A stretch of DNA of 64,000 nucleotides from NCBI RefSeq assembly GCF_023101665.1, contig NZ_CP082161.1:3658001-3722000 (forward strand), read 5' to 3'. The position numbers and the translations under genes were made by a program. Shown piece after piece: positions 16,744-24,898 of the stretch. Numbering within the stretch: position 1 is the stretch's first letter; the number at the start of each line of letters is the position of its first letter. This stretch comes from Bradyrhizobium sp. 195. Lineage in GTDB: Bacteria > Pseudomonadota > Alphaproteobacteria > Rhizobiales > Xanthobacteraceae. The notes under the pieces are model-generated. The model ran no database searches. It saw only the letters and a program-made list of their open reading frames with translations, and was not told the DNA's origin.

Positions 16744-16913
16744 CTCGTCGGCGCGATGGCACCTCAACCGTACCGGTACTGCAGGGAATCTGTGCATTAA
16801 AGGCCAAATGGAAGTCTTTGCTAGCTCGAGATCTGAAGCTATCCGCCGGGCTGCCCGGTGATTGGCGTTCTGCAATCATCGAGACGACCGCCATCTCGGA
16901 ACGAGCCTCTGCG

Positions 16914-17897
16914 TTACTCCGGCTTGATGTTGCCGGCGGTCACGATGTGGCGCCATTTCTCGATCGATGCATCGATATAGACAGCATATTCCTGTGGCGT
17001 GGAGCCGACGGATTGGTAACCGATTTCATCGAACCGCCGGCGCAGATCGTCGGATCGAAGCGCGCCCTGCGCGGCGGCGGCGAGTTGGGAGAGGATCGCC
17101 GGCGGCAGATTGGCGGGCGCCACGATTCCAAAGTCCGGCGCGGCATCTACCTTTGGCAGACCGGCCTCTGCCATGCTGGGCACGTCAGGTAGTTGCGCGC
17201 TACGTCCCGTCGTAATTCCCAGCGCCTTCAGCTTGTTGCCGCGAACATGCTCGAGAACGGCGGGGATGGTGCTGAACGTAAAATCGACCTTGCCGCCGAG
17301 CAGGTCGACGATCGATGGCCCGCCGCCGCGATATGGCACCGCGACAACGTCGATGCCGGCCTCCTGCCGGAACTGTTCGCAGCCGAGGTGGACCGCCGTA
17401 CCGAGGCCGGCAGTCGCCATGCTGAGCGCGCCGGGCTTTAATTTGGCGAGCGTGATCAGTTGCTTGACGTTGTTGACCGGAAGAGGTTCCGGGACGACCA
17501 GCACCAGCGAGGTCCGCGCCAGCAGCGATACTGGCGTGAAATCCCTTTTGGTGTCGTACGGCAATTTGGCGCCGAACAGGCTGGGATTGATGGTGAACGC
17601 GCTGTCGACAACGCCGATCGTATAGCCGTCGGGCGCGGCCGTGGCGATTGCCTGAGTGCCGATCATGCTTGCCCCGCCGCCCCGGTTGTCGACGAACAGC
17701 GACTGGCCGAGCTGCTCGGCCATGGCGGCGACGACGAGACGCGCCACGATATCAGACGCGCCGCCGGCCGCATAGGGAACGACGACCCGGACGGGACGCT
17801 GCGGATAGGCTTGCTGCTGTGCGCGCGCGCTGGAGAGCGACATTGTCGCGGCGGACGTCAGTCCGATCAGTAGCGAACGCCGGTTGATTCTTTCCAT
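16914..17897 (-). CDS. Bug/TctC-type periplasmic receptor protein
   Basis: This 327-residue tripartite-tricarboxylate-type (Bug family) binding protein has an N-terminal signal peptide with possible Tat character (NRRSLLIGLTSAATMSLSSA). The mature start YPQRPVRVVVPYAAGGASDI and the segments FVDNRGGGASMIGTQAIA, AAPDGYTIGVVDS and VPSMAEAGLP are diagnostic. Bug receptors usually bind carboxylates. No TctA/TctB membrane genes are present, so this is an orphan receptor, as is common in the family. It lies 27 bases downstream of the enolase-superfamily gene on the same strand, suggesting a shared transcript and substrate. Its 3' end converges with the polyol operon. Confidence 0.88.
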   Translation of the reverse strand: MERINRRSLLIGLTSAATMSLSSARAQQQAYPQRPVRVVVPYAAGGASDIVARLVVAAMAEQLGQSLFVDNRGGGASMIGTQAIATAAPDGYTIGVVDSAFTINPSLFGAKLPYDTKRDFTPVSLLARTSLVLVVPEPLPVNNVKQLITLAKLKPGALSMATAGLGTAVHLGCEQFRQEAGIDVVAVPYRGGGPSIVDLLGGKVDFTFSTIPAVLEHVRGNKLKALGITTGRSAQLPDVPSMAEAGLPKVDAAPDFGIVAPANLPPAILSQLAAAAQGALRSDDLRRRFDEIGYQSVGSTPQEYAVYIDASIEKWRHIVTAGNIKPE

Positions 17898-17924
17898 GAA
17901 TTTCCCTCCCTGTTTTAGCGACCG

Positions 17925-19022
17925 TCAGAGCCGGTATCGTTCGATCAATGCCAGGTTCGGATCGCCTCCGAGCCCCGGAGTATCGGGCACGGCGAGGAAG
18001 CCTGCTTCGATCGGAACGAAGCCGCCGCAGGGGTCGAAGGCAAGGTCGCAGTAAAATCGCTCCAGGGCGCTCACCTTCGCCTTGGCCGCCAGCACGTGAA
18101 TGGTGGCAAGATAGCCCGGTCCGAAATAGGGCGAGTGGGGAACGCAGGTCGCTCCGGCCGCTTCCGACTCGGTGCAGATTTGCCAAAGCGCGGTCAGACC
18201 GCCGATCTTGATCGCGCTGGGCTGGACATAATCGACGCACGCCGTGGCGAGCATCTTCTTGAAATCCAGCGCATTGCCAGCATTCTCTCCGATGGCGGTC
18301 GGAACGCGCGTCGATTGCCTGAGAGCTGCAAGGGCGGCGAAATCCTCGGGCGGCCAGATCGGTTCTTCGACCCATCGCAGATCAAATGGCGCCATTTCCG
18401 TCACGGCGGCGGTTGCCTCCGCCGGCAACCAGGCGCAATTGGTATCCACCATCAACGGCACGTTCGGACCCGCCGCGACGCGGGCAGCGGCGACGGCCTT
18501 CGCCGTGCGCTCGTGCAGTTTGATCTGGCGAAAGCCCTCGCCGAGCGCACGATCCACAACGCGGCTGATCTCCTCGGTATTGCCGTTGTATTGCAGCAGC
18601 GATGCGTAGACCTCGATGCGGTCGCGCCGCCGCCCGCCCAGCAGGGTTGAGACCGGCACTCCCGCGAGCTTGCCCCTGATGTCCCACAGCGCGATGTCGA
18701 GGCCGCTGATAGCGTGGATCGTGGCACCCGCACGGCCGAGATTGTGCAATGTCCGTTCAATCCGCGCCGGCAGTCCAACGTCGTCGACGCTTTGCCCGAT
18801 CGCCAGCGGTGTAATCCATTGCTCGATGGCCGCAGCGACGGCGGACGAAAAGCTGCCATAGGCTTCGCCCCATCCCAACGTCCCCTGATCGGTCGTTACT
18901 CTCACCAGGACGGTATCGAGGCTGGTGCGCGGGCGGCCGGCGAACATCGGCGGTGCGGCCCAATGGTCGAACGGAATTCCCAGTGGAAATGCCGTAATCG
19001 TCGCAATCCGCGGCGAGTTCAT
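17925..19022 (-). CDS. Mandelate racemase/muconate lactonizing enzyme (enolase superfamily)
   Basis: This 365-residue enzyme is probably a sugar-acid dehydratase or hydroxyacid racemase. Metal ligands are visible in order as Asp in LMVDTNCAW, Glu in RWVEEPIWPPEDF and Glu in TAIGENAGN; the His-containing CVPHSPYFGPG follows on a late strand. Where many members have KxK, this one has IKLHE, so one of the two catalytic lysines is replaced by His. The ATG at 19020-19022 follows an AAGGAA site; the open frame extends upstream into the promoter region. It is divergent from a LysR regulator and is followed by the Bug receptor, so uptake and first catabolic step appear paired. Confidence 0.85.
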   Translation of the reverse strand: MNSPRIATITAFPLGIPFDHWAAPPMFAGRPRTSLDTVLVRVTTDQGTLGWGEAYGSFSSAVAAAIEQWITPLAIGQSVDDVGLPARIERTLHNLGRAGATIHAISGLDIALWDIRGKLAGVPVSTLLGGRRRDRIEVYASLLQYNGNTEEISRVVDRALGEGFRQIKLHERTAKAVAAARVAAGPNVPLMVDTNCAWLPAEATAAVTEMAPFDLRWVEEPIWPPEDFAALAALRQSTRVPTAIGENAGNALDFKKMLATACVDYVQPSAIKIGGLTALWQICTESEAAGATCVPHSPYFGPGYLATIHVLAAKAKVSALERFYCDLAFDPCGGFVPIEAGFLAVPDTPGLGGDPNLALIERYRL

Positions 19023-19101
19023 TGGTGGGTTCCTTGGACGAACCTGGCGTAAATTGAACGGTTGGCTTTGAGCCGACCGCCGTGCCCATTGTGGCCTCGG
19101 A

Positions 19102-19144
19102 ATACATGTGTTCAAAATGCCAAAAGCTGTACCAAACATGTTCT
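19102..19144. promoter_or_regulatory. Candidate LysR-binding repeats in the divergent promoter
   Basis: The 128-base gap between the enolase-family gene and the LysR gene contains ATACATGTGTTC at 19102-19113 and AAACATGTTCT at 19134-19144. Each is centred on the palindrome ACATGT. The centres are 32 bases apart, about three helical turns, a spacing suited to a LysR tetramer contacting recall and activation sites. This is inference from position and repetition. Confidence 0.4.
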
Positions 19145-19150
19145 GGGGTT

Positions 19151-20110
19151 ATGATGTTGAGTGTGCGCGAACTTGAAGTATTTCGGCGCGTCATGGAATT
19201 GGGCACCATCACTGCTGCTGCCGAAATGCTTCATATTTCGCAGCCGGCCGTCAGCCGAACACTGCAGCAGGCCGAGCGGCGGCTGGGGTTTGCGCTATTT
19301 CTGCGGCGAAAGAAGCGGCTGTTGGCGACACCCGAAGCGCAATCGCTGTTTCCCGAAACCGTCAACGCGTTCGCGGCCTTCGACGTCGTCCAGAAGCGCG
19401 CCGTCGACCTGCGGGCGGGGCGAGCGGGCGTGCTCAACATCGCGGCGATTTCAGCTTTCGCAAATGCGTTGCTGCCGGACACGGTGGCACAATTCCGCCA
19501 CTCACGCCCTGATGTCACGATCACGCTCCAGTCGATGAGTGCGCAGCAAGTCACCGCCCATGTCGCCAACCACCAGGCGGACCTCGGATTAGTCATCGAC
19601 TCCATTGCTGCGCCCGGTGTGTCGGTGAGCGATCTCTGGGCGACAGAGTTCGGATGCGCCATGCCGCACACGCATCCATTGGCATCGAAGGATCACGTCG
19701 TGCCCGCTGATATCGAGCACGAACCGCTGATATGTCTGAGCCGGCACCTCCCCCTGGGGATCCACGCCGTCCGCATCTTTGCCGACGCCGACGTTCCGCT
19801 GAAGGTTGCAATTGAGGTGTCGCAATCCACCGTTGCTTGCGCGTTGGTGCGTGCCGGCGCAGGGCTTGCGCTGTTGGACGGGTTGGCGATGATGGGAACG
19901 CCTTCAACCGATCTGGTGATGCGGCCGTTTCATCCTTCGATCAAGATCGCTGGGAAGCTCGTACGATTTCGTCATTTGTTGCCGTCTCGTCTGGCGCACG
20001 AATTCATCGAAACCCTGAATGACGTGATAGCCACCCAAAACAGTGTCTTCCGCCAGCCAACGGCAACTCTCGTCACCATGGCGTCGTCCTACACCGAGAG
20101 AAATTCATAG
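19151..20110 (+). CDS. LysR-family transcriptional regulator
   Basis: This 319-residue LysR regulator has a winged HTH at the N-terminus (MLSVRELEVFRRVMELGTIT, then ISQPAVSRTLQQAERRLGFA). Its periplasmic-binding-like effector domain includes GVLNIAAISAFANALLP and LVIDSIAAPGVSVSDLW. Two consecutive ATGs occur at 19151 and 19154, and the frame is open upstream; I used the first ATG of the pair because the HTH begins directly after it. It is transcribed away from the enolase-family gene and most likely controls that gene and the Bug receptor. Confidence 0.88.
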   Translation: MMLSVRELEVFRRVMELGTITAAAEMLHISQPAVSRTLQQAERRLGFALFLRRKKRLLATPEAQSLFPETVNAFAAFDVVQKRAVDLRAGRAGVLNIAAISAFANALLPDTVAQFRHSRPDVTITLQSMSAQQVTAHVANHQADLGLVIDSIAAPGVSVSDLWATEFGCAMPHTHPLASKDHVVPADIEHEPLICLSRHLPLGIHAVRIFADADVPLKVAIEVSQSTVACALVRAGAGLALLDGLAMMGTPSTDLVMRPFHPSIKIAGKLVRFRHLLPSRLAHEFIETLNDVIATQNSVFRQPTATLVTMASSYTERNS

Positions 20111-20345
20111 GCATGTGCGTATGTTTCCTCACTTGCGCCCGCGGGGTATGTTCGTCGCGCGAGCCGGTAGCCGCCATGTCTATTGTGCCTACGATGGGAC
20201 CGTAAGCCGAAAGCTCTCAGTTCGGAGGTCGGTTGGAGGTTTTGTTCGGTTTTCGTGCGATCCGATGCCTCTTATGACGATGGCGGGATGGAGCGCGCGA
20301 TCGTATCGATGTCAGGGCGTTACGATCCGATCCAGCTCGACGGCC

Positions 20346-20596
20346 GGCCTTGCCCGAAAGCACGGAATCTCCGAGGCGACGTTCCACAATTGGAAGGCCA
20401 AATTCGGCGGCATGGATGTCTGCGAGCCCAAGCGCCTCAAGGCCCTCGATGATGAGAACGCCAGGCTGAAGAAGCTCCTGGCTGAGCAAATGCTCGATGC
20501 GGCAGAGCTGCGGGAGCCGCTCTCAAGAACTCAAGAAACGGTAGGGTCTGCCGCCAAACGCGCCGCGGTGGCGCACCTGCAGACCCTGATGGGCGA
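20346..20596 (+). pseudogene. IS3-family transposase OrfA fragment
   Basis: The translation GLARKHGISEATFHNWKAKF, followed by KRLKALDDENARLKKLLAEQ and MLDAAELREPLS, is the HTH plus leucine-zipper part of IS3-family OrfA proteins. The N-terminus is missing: upstream sequence in this frame has no homology. After about 20596 the OrfA pattern ends and no OrfB with a DDE domain follows. It is a relic, joined in frame to an unrelated recombinase scrap further on. Confidence 0.75.
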
Positions 20597-20703
20597 TCGA
20601 ACTCAGCTCCCCCCGCCAAGCAAGCGGGTCCGAAGCTCGGTGTCGGGCGGCGGCGCGACCGGTAGCGGACCATCGTCCGTCCGCTCCGAGGATCAAACAG
20701 GCT

Positions 20704-20856
20704 CGCCACTCCGACTGCCGGGACTGATCAAGGACAGACACGGGACTTACTACGCCCAGCGGAAGGTGCCTGAGCGCCTGCAAGAGGCCGTCGCGCGTGC
20801 CCTCAAAGCCGAGAAGCCCAAGCAGGTCTTCCTCAAGAAGTCCCTCGGGACCAAAC
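20704..20856 (+). pseudogene. Tyrosine recombinase N-terminal (DUF6538-like) fragment
   Basis: The segment LIKDRHGTYYAQRKVPERLQ, followed by EAVARALKAEKPKQVFLKKS and LGTK, matches the N-terminal domain found in many alphaproteobacterial phage-type integrases. Homology stops abruptly after LGTK and there is no catalytic domain. The scrap is evidence of past mobile DNA at the left edge of the CoA-catabolic cluster. Confidence 0.6.
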
Positions 20857-21196
20857 TCTTCATGGAAGGGCTCGGCTTTCGGTGCCGCCCTGCTGCCTCC
20901 TATCACGGAAGCGCCTCAAAGGGCGGACCGGCGAGAGCCGCCGGGACGCTCTTGGTCCTCAACGGTCACGCCTCAGGGCCATGGTCGCTGGGGCGACGGC
21001 CGGCTCTGGTGCATTTGTTGGACCGGAGCCTCTGATTGGCGGCGGCATGCTCCAGACTTCTGGGGAGCATCAACCTCGCGTGACGGTCATAAAGTGCTCC
21101 CATATCGGTTCGACAGCGTCGGCCAAAGCCGACGCTACGCCCAAGTGATCGAAGAGCATGAACTGGCCTGCGGCGAGGCTTGGCGTGTCAGCTCGC
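20857..21196. other. No recognisable gene
   Basis: Open frames cross this stretch on the plus strand, but none shows a family motif or a plausible ribosome site. It lies between recombinase debris and the 3' end of a binding-protein gene. I regard it as decayed mobile-element DNA. Confidence 0.5.
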
Positions 21197-22399
21197 TTAG
21201 GGCGTCACCAAGTCACCGAATAGCGTCCAATGCTCGCCGGAAAATTTCATCAGGCGAAACTGCTTGATCGAGACATAGTCCGTTGCGTTTGTGTTCAGCT
21301 TGATGCCGGGCAGCAGCAGGCCGAGTTGGACGTCTTTCAGATTGGCGGCCTGCTTCACCAGATTGGCGCGCGTCAGCTCGTTGCCGCATTGGCGCAAAAC
21401 AAACTCAAGCGTCTGGGCAGACAAGTAGCCGAATGCCGATTGATCGTTCTTCTTTTCTCCTGGGAGATACTTGTCCATGAAGGCGTAGAACTCCTGCATT
21501 GCTGCGTCATCCTTCCAAGCCGGATCTTCGGGGTCCTTTCGATATGCGGCCGAGATGAAACCCTTGGCGTTCTGCAATCCTGCCGGTGCGAGTACGCTGC
21601 TTACGCCTACGGACGCATTGCTGATGTAAACTGTCGGCCTCCATGACTGCTCGGCCATCGTTTTGATTGCTTGGGTCGCAAATTTCGACTGCGCCGCGAT
21701 CACTACCGTGTCCGCACCGGTCGCCTTCAAGGACACGACCATCGAAGTGATCGTGGGCTCGCTAGTCTCGTACGATGCCTTTCCTACGAGCAACGTCCCC
21801 ACCCGGTTTCCCAGCCCCGCTTCGAGTCCGGCAAGATGATCGCGTCCGAAATCGTCATTCTGATAAAGGATCGCGACCTTTGCGTCGGGGGTGTGATCAG
21901 CGATGTATTTTCCATAAACAGCAGACTCGACCCGGTAGGTCGGAATCCACGCCATCGTCCACGGAAAATTCTTCGGGTCTGAAAACTTCGAGGCGCCGGC
22001 GGCAATAAATAACTGGGGAACGCTTCGCGAATTCAGATATTTCATGGTCGCGGCGTTCGCGGCGCTCCCGGTTGCGCCGAACATCGCGAACACTTCGTCG
22101 CTCTCGACGAGTTGCCGGGTACGCTCGACGGCCTTTGGGGGGCTTTGTGCGTCGTCATACGAAATGAAAGTGATCTTACGGCCGTTGATCCCACCTTCAT
22201 CGTTCAGCTTCTTGAAATAGGCCGCCTCGGTCTTTCCAATCACGCTGTACATCGAAGCTTGGCCGCTATAGGGCATCAAGTTTCCGATCTTGATCTCGGT
22301 CGCGCTTACTCCGACCTCGAAGTTCGTTTCGCCAGCAATTGCTTGGGTTGCCACCGATATCTGGGCTGCCGCCAATAGCCAGCCAAATACTGAGTTCAT
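21197..22399 (-). CDS. Liv-type ABC transporter substrate-binding protein
   Basis: This 400-residue periplasmic binding protein belongs to the branched-chain amino acid/aromatic acid (Peripla_BP_6) class. It has an N-terminal signal peptide (MNSVFGWLLAAAQISVATQA, cleavage near AIAGE). The mature start EIKIGNLMPYSGQASMYSVI and segments GGINGRKITFISYDDAQSP, VFAMFGATGSAANAAT and ILYQNDDFGRDHLAGLEAGL are characteristic. A strong GGGAGGAAAG site precedes the ATG. No permease or ATPase genes adjoin it, so it may work with the Liv system at 44.2-48.8 kb. In such clusters these receptors often bind aromatic or alicyclic acids rather than amino acids. Confidence 0.87.
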   Translation of the reverse strand: MNSVFGWLLAAAQISVATQAIAGETNFEVGVSATEIKIGNLMPYSGQASMYSVIGKTEAAYFKKLNDEGGINGRKITFISYDDAQSPPKAVERTRQLVESDEVFAMFGATGSAANAATMKYLNSRSVPQLFIAAGASKFSDPKNFPWTMAWIPTYRVESAVYGKYIADHTPDAKVAILYQNDDFGRDHLAGLEAGLGNRVGTLLVGKASYETSEPTITSMVVSLKATGADTVVIAAQSKFATQAIKTMAEQSWRPTVYISNASVGVSSVLAPAGLQNAKGFISAAYRKDPEDPAWKDDAAMQEFYAFMDKYLPGEKKNDQSAFGYLSAQTLEFVLRQCGNELTRANLVKQAANLKDVQLGLLLPGIKLNTNATDYVSIKQFRLMKFSGEHWTLFGDLVTP

Positions 22400-22487
22400 T
22401 TTCTTTCCTCCCGAGTGGGTTCCGTTCCCAAGTCAGGATAGCGCTACGGCGAACGAGTTGAACTCATTCAGCCAATGAGCGCTGCCA

Positions 22488-22555
22488 ATCGTACATATAT
22501 GTCGAATTCCTTTCCGACGGTTCCGAAATACGAAATTAATTCGTATATACGAAAC
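22488..22555. promoter_or_regulatory. Two palindromic operator candidates in a divergent promoter
   Basis: The gap between the divergent binding-protein and acyl-CoA dehydrogenase genes holds ACATATATGT at 22493-22502, embedded in ATCGTACATATATGTCGAAT, and the perfect palindrome TTCGTATATACGAA at 22540-22553. The second element extended to TTCGTATATACGAAAC matches 15 of 16 positions of the palindrome in front of the IclR gene at 30.5 kb. It is therefore a good candidate for binding by that IclR regulator, controlling both flanking genes. Confidence 0.6.
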
Positions 22556-22623
22556 GGCCGCAGGCGTATCGGTACGGAGAGCTGGCGGGGATTAGGTGCG
22601 TGGCGGAAGTTGGGCGGCTCGCG

Positions 22624-23718
22624 ATGGAAGCTGATATCGAGACACGGGACCTGTTGCTCTCCACCGCGGAGAGGCTGTTTGCCGATTACGGCGGCAAAGA
22701 AGTCGTGAACCGCTCAGAGGCGGGAACGTGGCCCCAAGAATTGTGGGATGCGGCTGAACTGCAGGGGCTCGTGAGGGCGGCGCTACCGGACAAGTGTGGC
22801 GGCGCCGGAATTGCTCTGCCAAATGCACTTTTCCTCGGACGAGCTTTTGGCCGCCATTCCGTCCCGTTGCCGCTCGGAGAGACGATCATTGCCGGTTGGC
22901 TGTTGGCGCAAGTCGGTCTCTCTGTCCCGAATGGTCCGCTGGGATTCGGTCCAACGGAGCCTCGCCCTTCGATCTCCCTGGAGCGGCAGCCCGGCGGAGG
23001 GTGGGCTCTTAATGGATCTTTGCGAAATGTGCCCTGGGGCATGTGGTTACACCGGCTTGTAGTGGTTGTTTCAACAGACCGAGGTGCGATGCTTGTGACG
23101 GTCGATCCCGCCATCGCAAATTCGGTGACCCACGCCAACAACCTCGCCGGCGAGCAGCGCAGCCACTTCAAGTTCAATGATGTACTGATCCCGGAAGACG
23201 ACGTGAGGGTTTTGCCGACGGATTTCGCTGACGACATTGCCTTAGTGCTGGGTGCGACGCTGAGAGCGCAGCAAATGGCGGGGGCGCTCGGAAAAGCGCG
23301 CGATCTCGCGATCAAATACGCGGGCGAGCGGGTCCAATTCGGGCAGCCCCTGAACAAGCTGGCGGCAGTTCAGCAAAATCTCGGGATTCTCGCAGGTCAC
23401 GCAGCGGCGGCCAACGCCGCCGCGGATATGTCCATAGACGCATTGGCCCGCTGGCCGCGAGACCCGAGTATGTCCGTTGGCATGGCGAAGATCCGTAACG
23501 GCGAAGCGGTGCCGTTTGTTGCGGGACTTTCGCATCAAACACACGGGGCCATCGGCTTTACATATGAGCACACTCTTCATCAATCCACGCGGCGCCTTTG
23601 GTCTTGGCGCGACGAGTTCGGCAATGAGGCGTATTGGGCAAAGCGTATTGGCTCTGAGATCATGGCAGCCGGCGAGGAGCAGCTATGGGATCTCAATACA
23701 AAGGCCGCAGGTTTATGA
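22624..23718 (+). CDS. Acyl-CoA dehydrogenase, probable small/partner subunit
   Basis: This 364-residue protein has an acyl-CoA dehydrogenase fold but a divergent sequence. The N-terminal domain reads LLLSTAERLFADYGG, and the C-terminal helices carry AGALGKARDLAIKYAGERVQ followed by FGQPLNKLAAVQQNLGILAG, the FAD-contacting R-x-QFG region. It ends near RLWSWRDEFGNEAYWAKRIG without the EGT or YGGT motif. Such partners form heteromeric dehydrogenases (ChsE or PimC/PimD type) with a neighbouring catalytic subunit, here the next gene 9 bases downstream. The ATG at 22624 fits the family start; a GTG at 22600 in the same frame is an alternative. Confidence 0.8.
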   Translation: MEADIETRDLLLSTAERLFADYGGKEVVNRSEAGTWPQELWDAAELQGLVRAALPDKCGGAGIALPNALFLGRAFGRHSVPLPLGETIIAGWLLAQVGLSVPNGPLGFGPTEPRPSISLERQPGGGWALNGSLRNVPWGMWLHRLVVVVSTDRGAMLVTVDPAIANSVTHANNLAGEQRSHFKFNDVLIPEDDVRVLPTDFADDIALVLGATLRAQQMAGALGKARDLAIKYAGERVQFGQPLNKLAAVQQNLGILAGHAAAANAAADMSIDALARWPRDPSMSVGMAKIRNGEAVPFVAGLSHQTHGAIGFTYEHTLHQSTRRLWSWRDEFGNEAYWAKRIGSEIMAAGEEQLWDLNTKAAGL

Positions 23719-23727
23719 AACGGTGAA

Positions 23728-24867
23728 ATGACAATGTTCTTTCCGCTTCCTTCCCGTTCGACTGCCCTGGACGATCTTCGATCCGAATTGCGCAGCTTCC
23801 TTGCAGATTCGCTGGAATCCCTACCGGCCGCCGAGCGTGCGCGGACATGGCACGGATTTGATCCTGGATTCAGCCGAAAGGTCGCTGAACGCGGTTGGAT
23901 AGGGCTGACGTGGCCCAAGAAGTATGGCGGACACGAGCGTACGATGCTTGAACGCTACGTCGTCCTCGAAGAGATGCTGGCTGCGGGTGCGCCCGTCGCT
24001 GCGCATTGGACTGGCGACCGGCAGAGCGGGCCACTCCTTCTTCGCTATGGCACTGAAGCGCAGCGGCAGGAGATTCTTCCGTGGCTTGTTCGCGGCGAAA
24101 TCTTCTTTTGTATCGGGATGAGCGAGCCCGACGCCGGTTCAGATCTGGCGAATTTGCGAACCCGCGCCGTACGCGACGGAAGCGGGTGGCGAATCAACGG
24201 TACCAAGATTTGGACCTCTGGAGCTCACAGAAAGCACTATATGATACTGCTCTGCCGGACACGGCCGAGAGCTGAAAAGCGACATGAAGGCATGAGCCAG
24301 TTCCTCATCGATCTGTCGTGGCCTGGAATAACCATACGACCAATTTTGAATATCGCCGGCGATCATTACTTCAACGAAGTCGTGTTCACAGACTGCCTTG
24401 TGCCTGACAGTGCCATTATCGGCCAGGAGGGGGCTGGCTGGAAGCAGGTGATGAGCGAACTCTCATTCGAGCGGAGCGGACCGGAGCGATTCCTAACTGC
24501 GAGCATTTTGCTTAAAGAGCTAGTACGCCTGTCCAAGTCGAAGTCGTCTGAGCGCATGGCGATCGCGATAGGTCGCTTGACGGCGCAGCTTGCCACACTG
24601 CGGCGAATGTCGTTCTCCATCGCCGGGGCCCTTCAGGCAGGTCTTGAAGTGGGCGTCGAGGCATCGATGGTCAAGGACCTCGGTTCGATTTTCGAACAAT
24701 CGATTCCCGAAGTCGCCCGCGACATATTGGACATGACGGAGTTGGAAGACAGCGCCTTCGGCGATGTCTTTCGCTATGTGATGCTCGCTTCTCCATCCTT
24801 CTCAATCTACGGCGGTACTCGCGAAATACTGCGTAGCATTATCGGGCGGACGCTTGCCGCGTCCTGA
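23728..24867 (+). CDS. Acyl-CoA dehydrogenase, probable large/catalytic subunit
   Basis: This 379-residue flavoprotein contains the substrate and FAD-binding signature IGMSEPDAGSDLANLRTRAV, the KIWTSGAH strand, and the C-terminal SIYGGTREILRSIIGRTLA. The Glu of the classical EGT motif is replaced by Gly, as in the large subunits of heterotetrameric dehydrogenases. The alternative base is likely the Glu in ELSFERSGPERF, at the isovaleryl-CoA dehydrogenase position. It is paired with the preceding gene and would pass electrons to ETF. The substrate is probably bulky, since heteromeric enzymes of this class act on cyclic or steroid-like CoA esters. Confidence 0.85.
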   Translation: MTMFFPLPSRSTALDDLRSELRSFLADSLESLPAAERARTWHGFDPGFSRKVAERGWIGLTWPKKYGGHERTMLERYVVLEEMLAAGAPVAAHWTGDRQSGPLLLRYGTEAQRQEILPWLVRGEIFFCIGMSEPDAGSDLANLRTRAVRDGSGWRINGTKIWTSGAHRKHYMILLCRTRPRAEKRHEGMSQFLIDLSWPGITIRPILNIAGDHYFNEVVFTDCLVPDSAIIGQEGAGWKQVMSELSFERSGPERFLTASILLKELVRLSKSKSSERMAIAIGRLTAQLATLRRMSFSIAGALQAGLEVGVEASMVKDLGSIFEQSIPEVARDILDMTELEDSAFGDVFRYVMLASPSFSIYGGTREILRSIIGRTLAAS

Positions 24868-24898
24868 TGGCAGACTGGCCGATCGCGTAGGGATTGTA

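Noticed and set aside
16846..16858. CCGGGCTGCCCGG hairpin as terminator of the polyol operon
   Set aside because: The stem is only five base pairs with a three-base loop and no T-tract follows; the nearby GTACCGGTAC palindrome at 16770 is also too short. I cannot support a terminator call.
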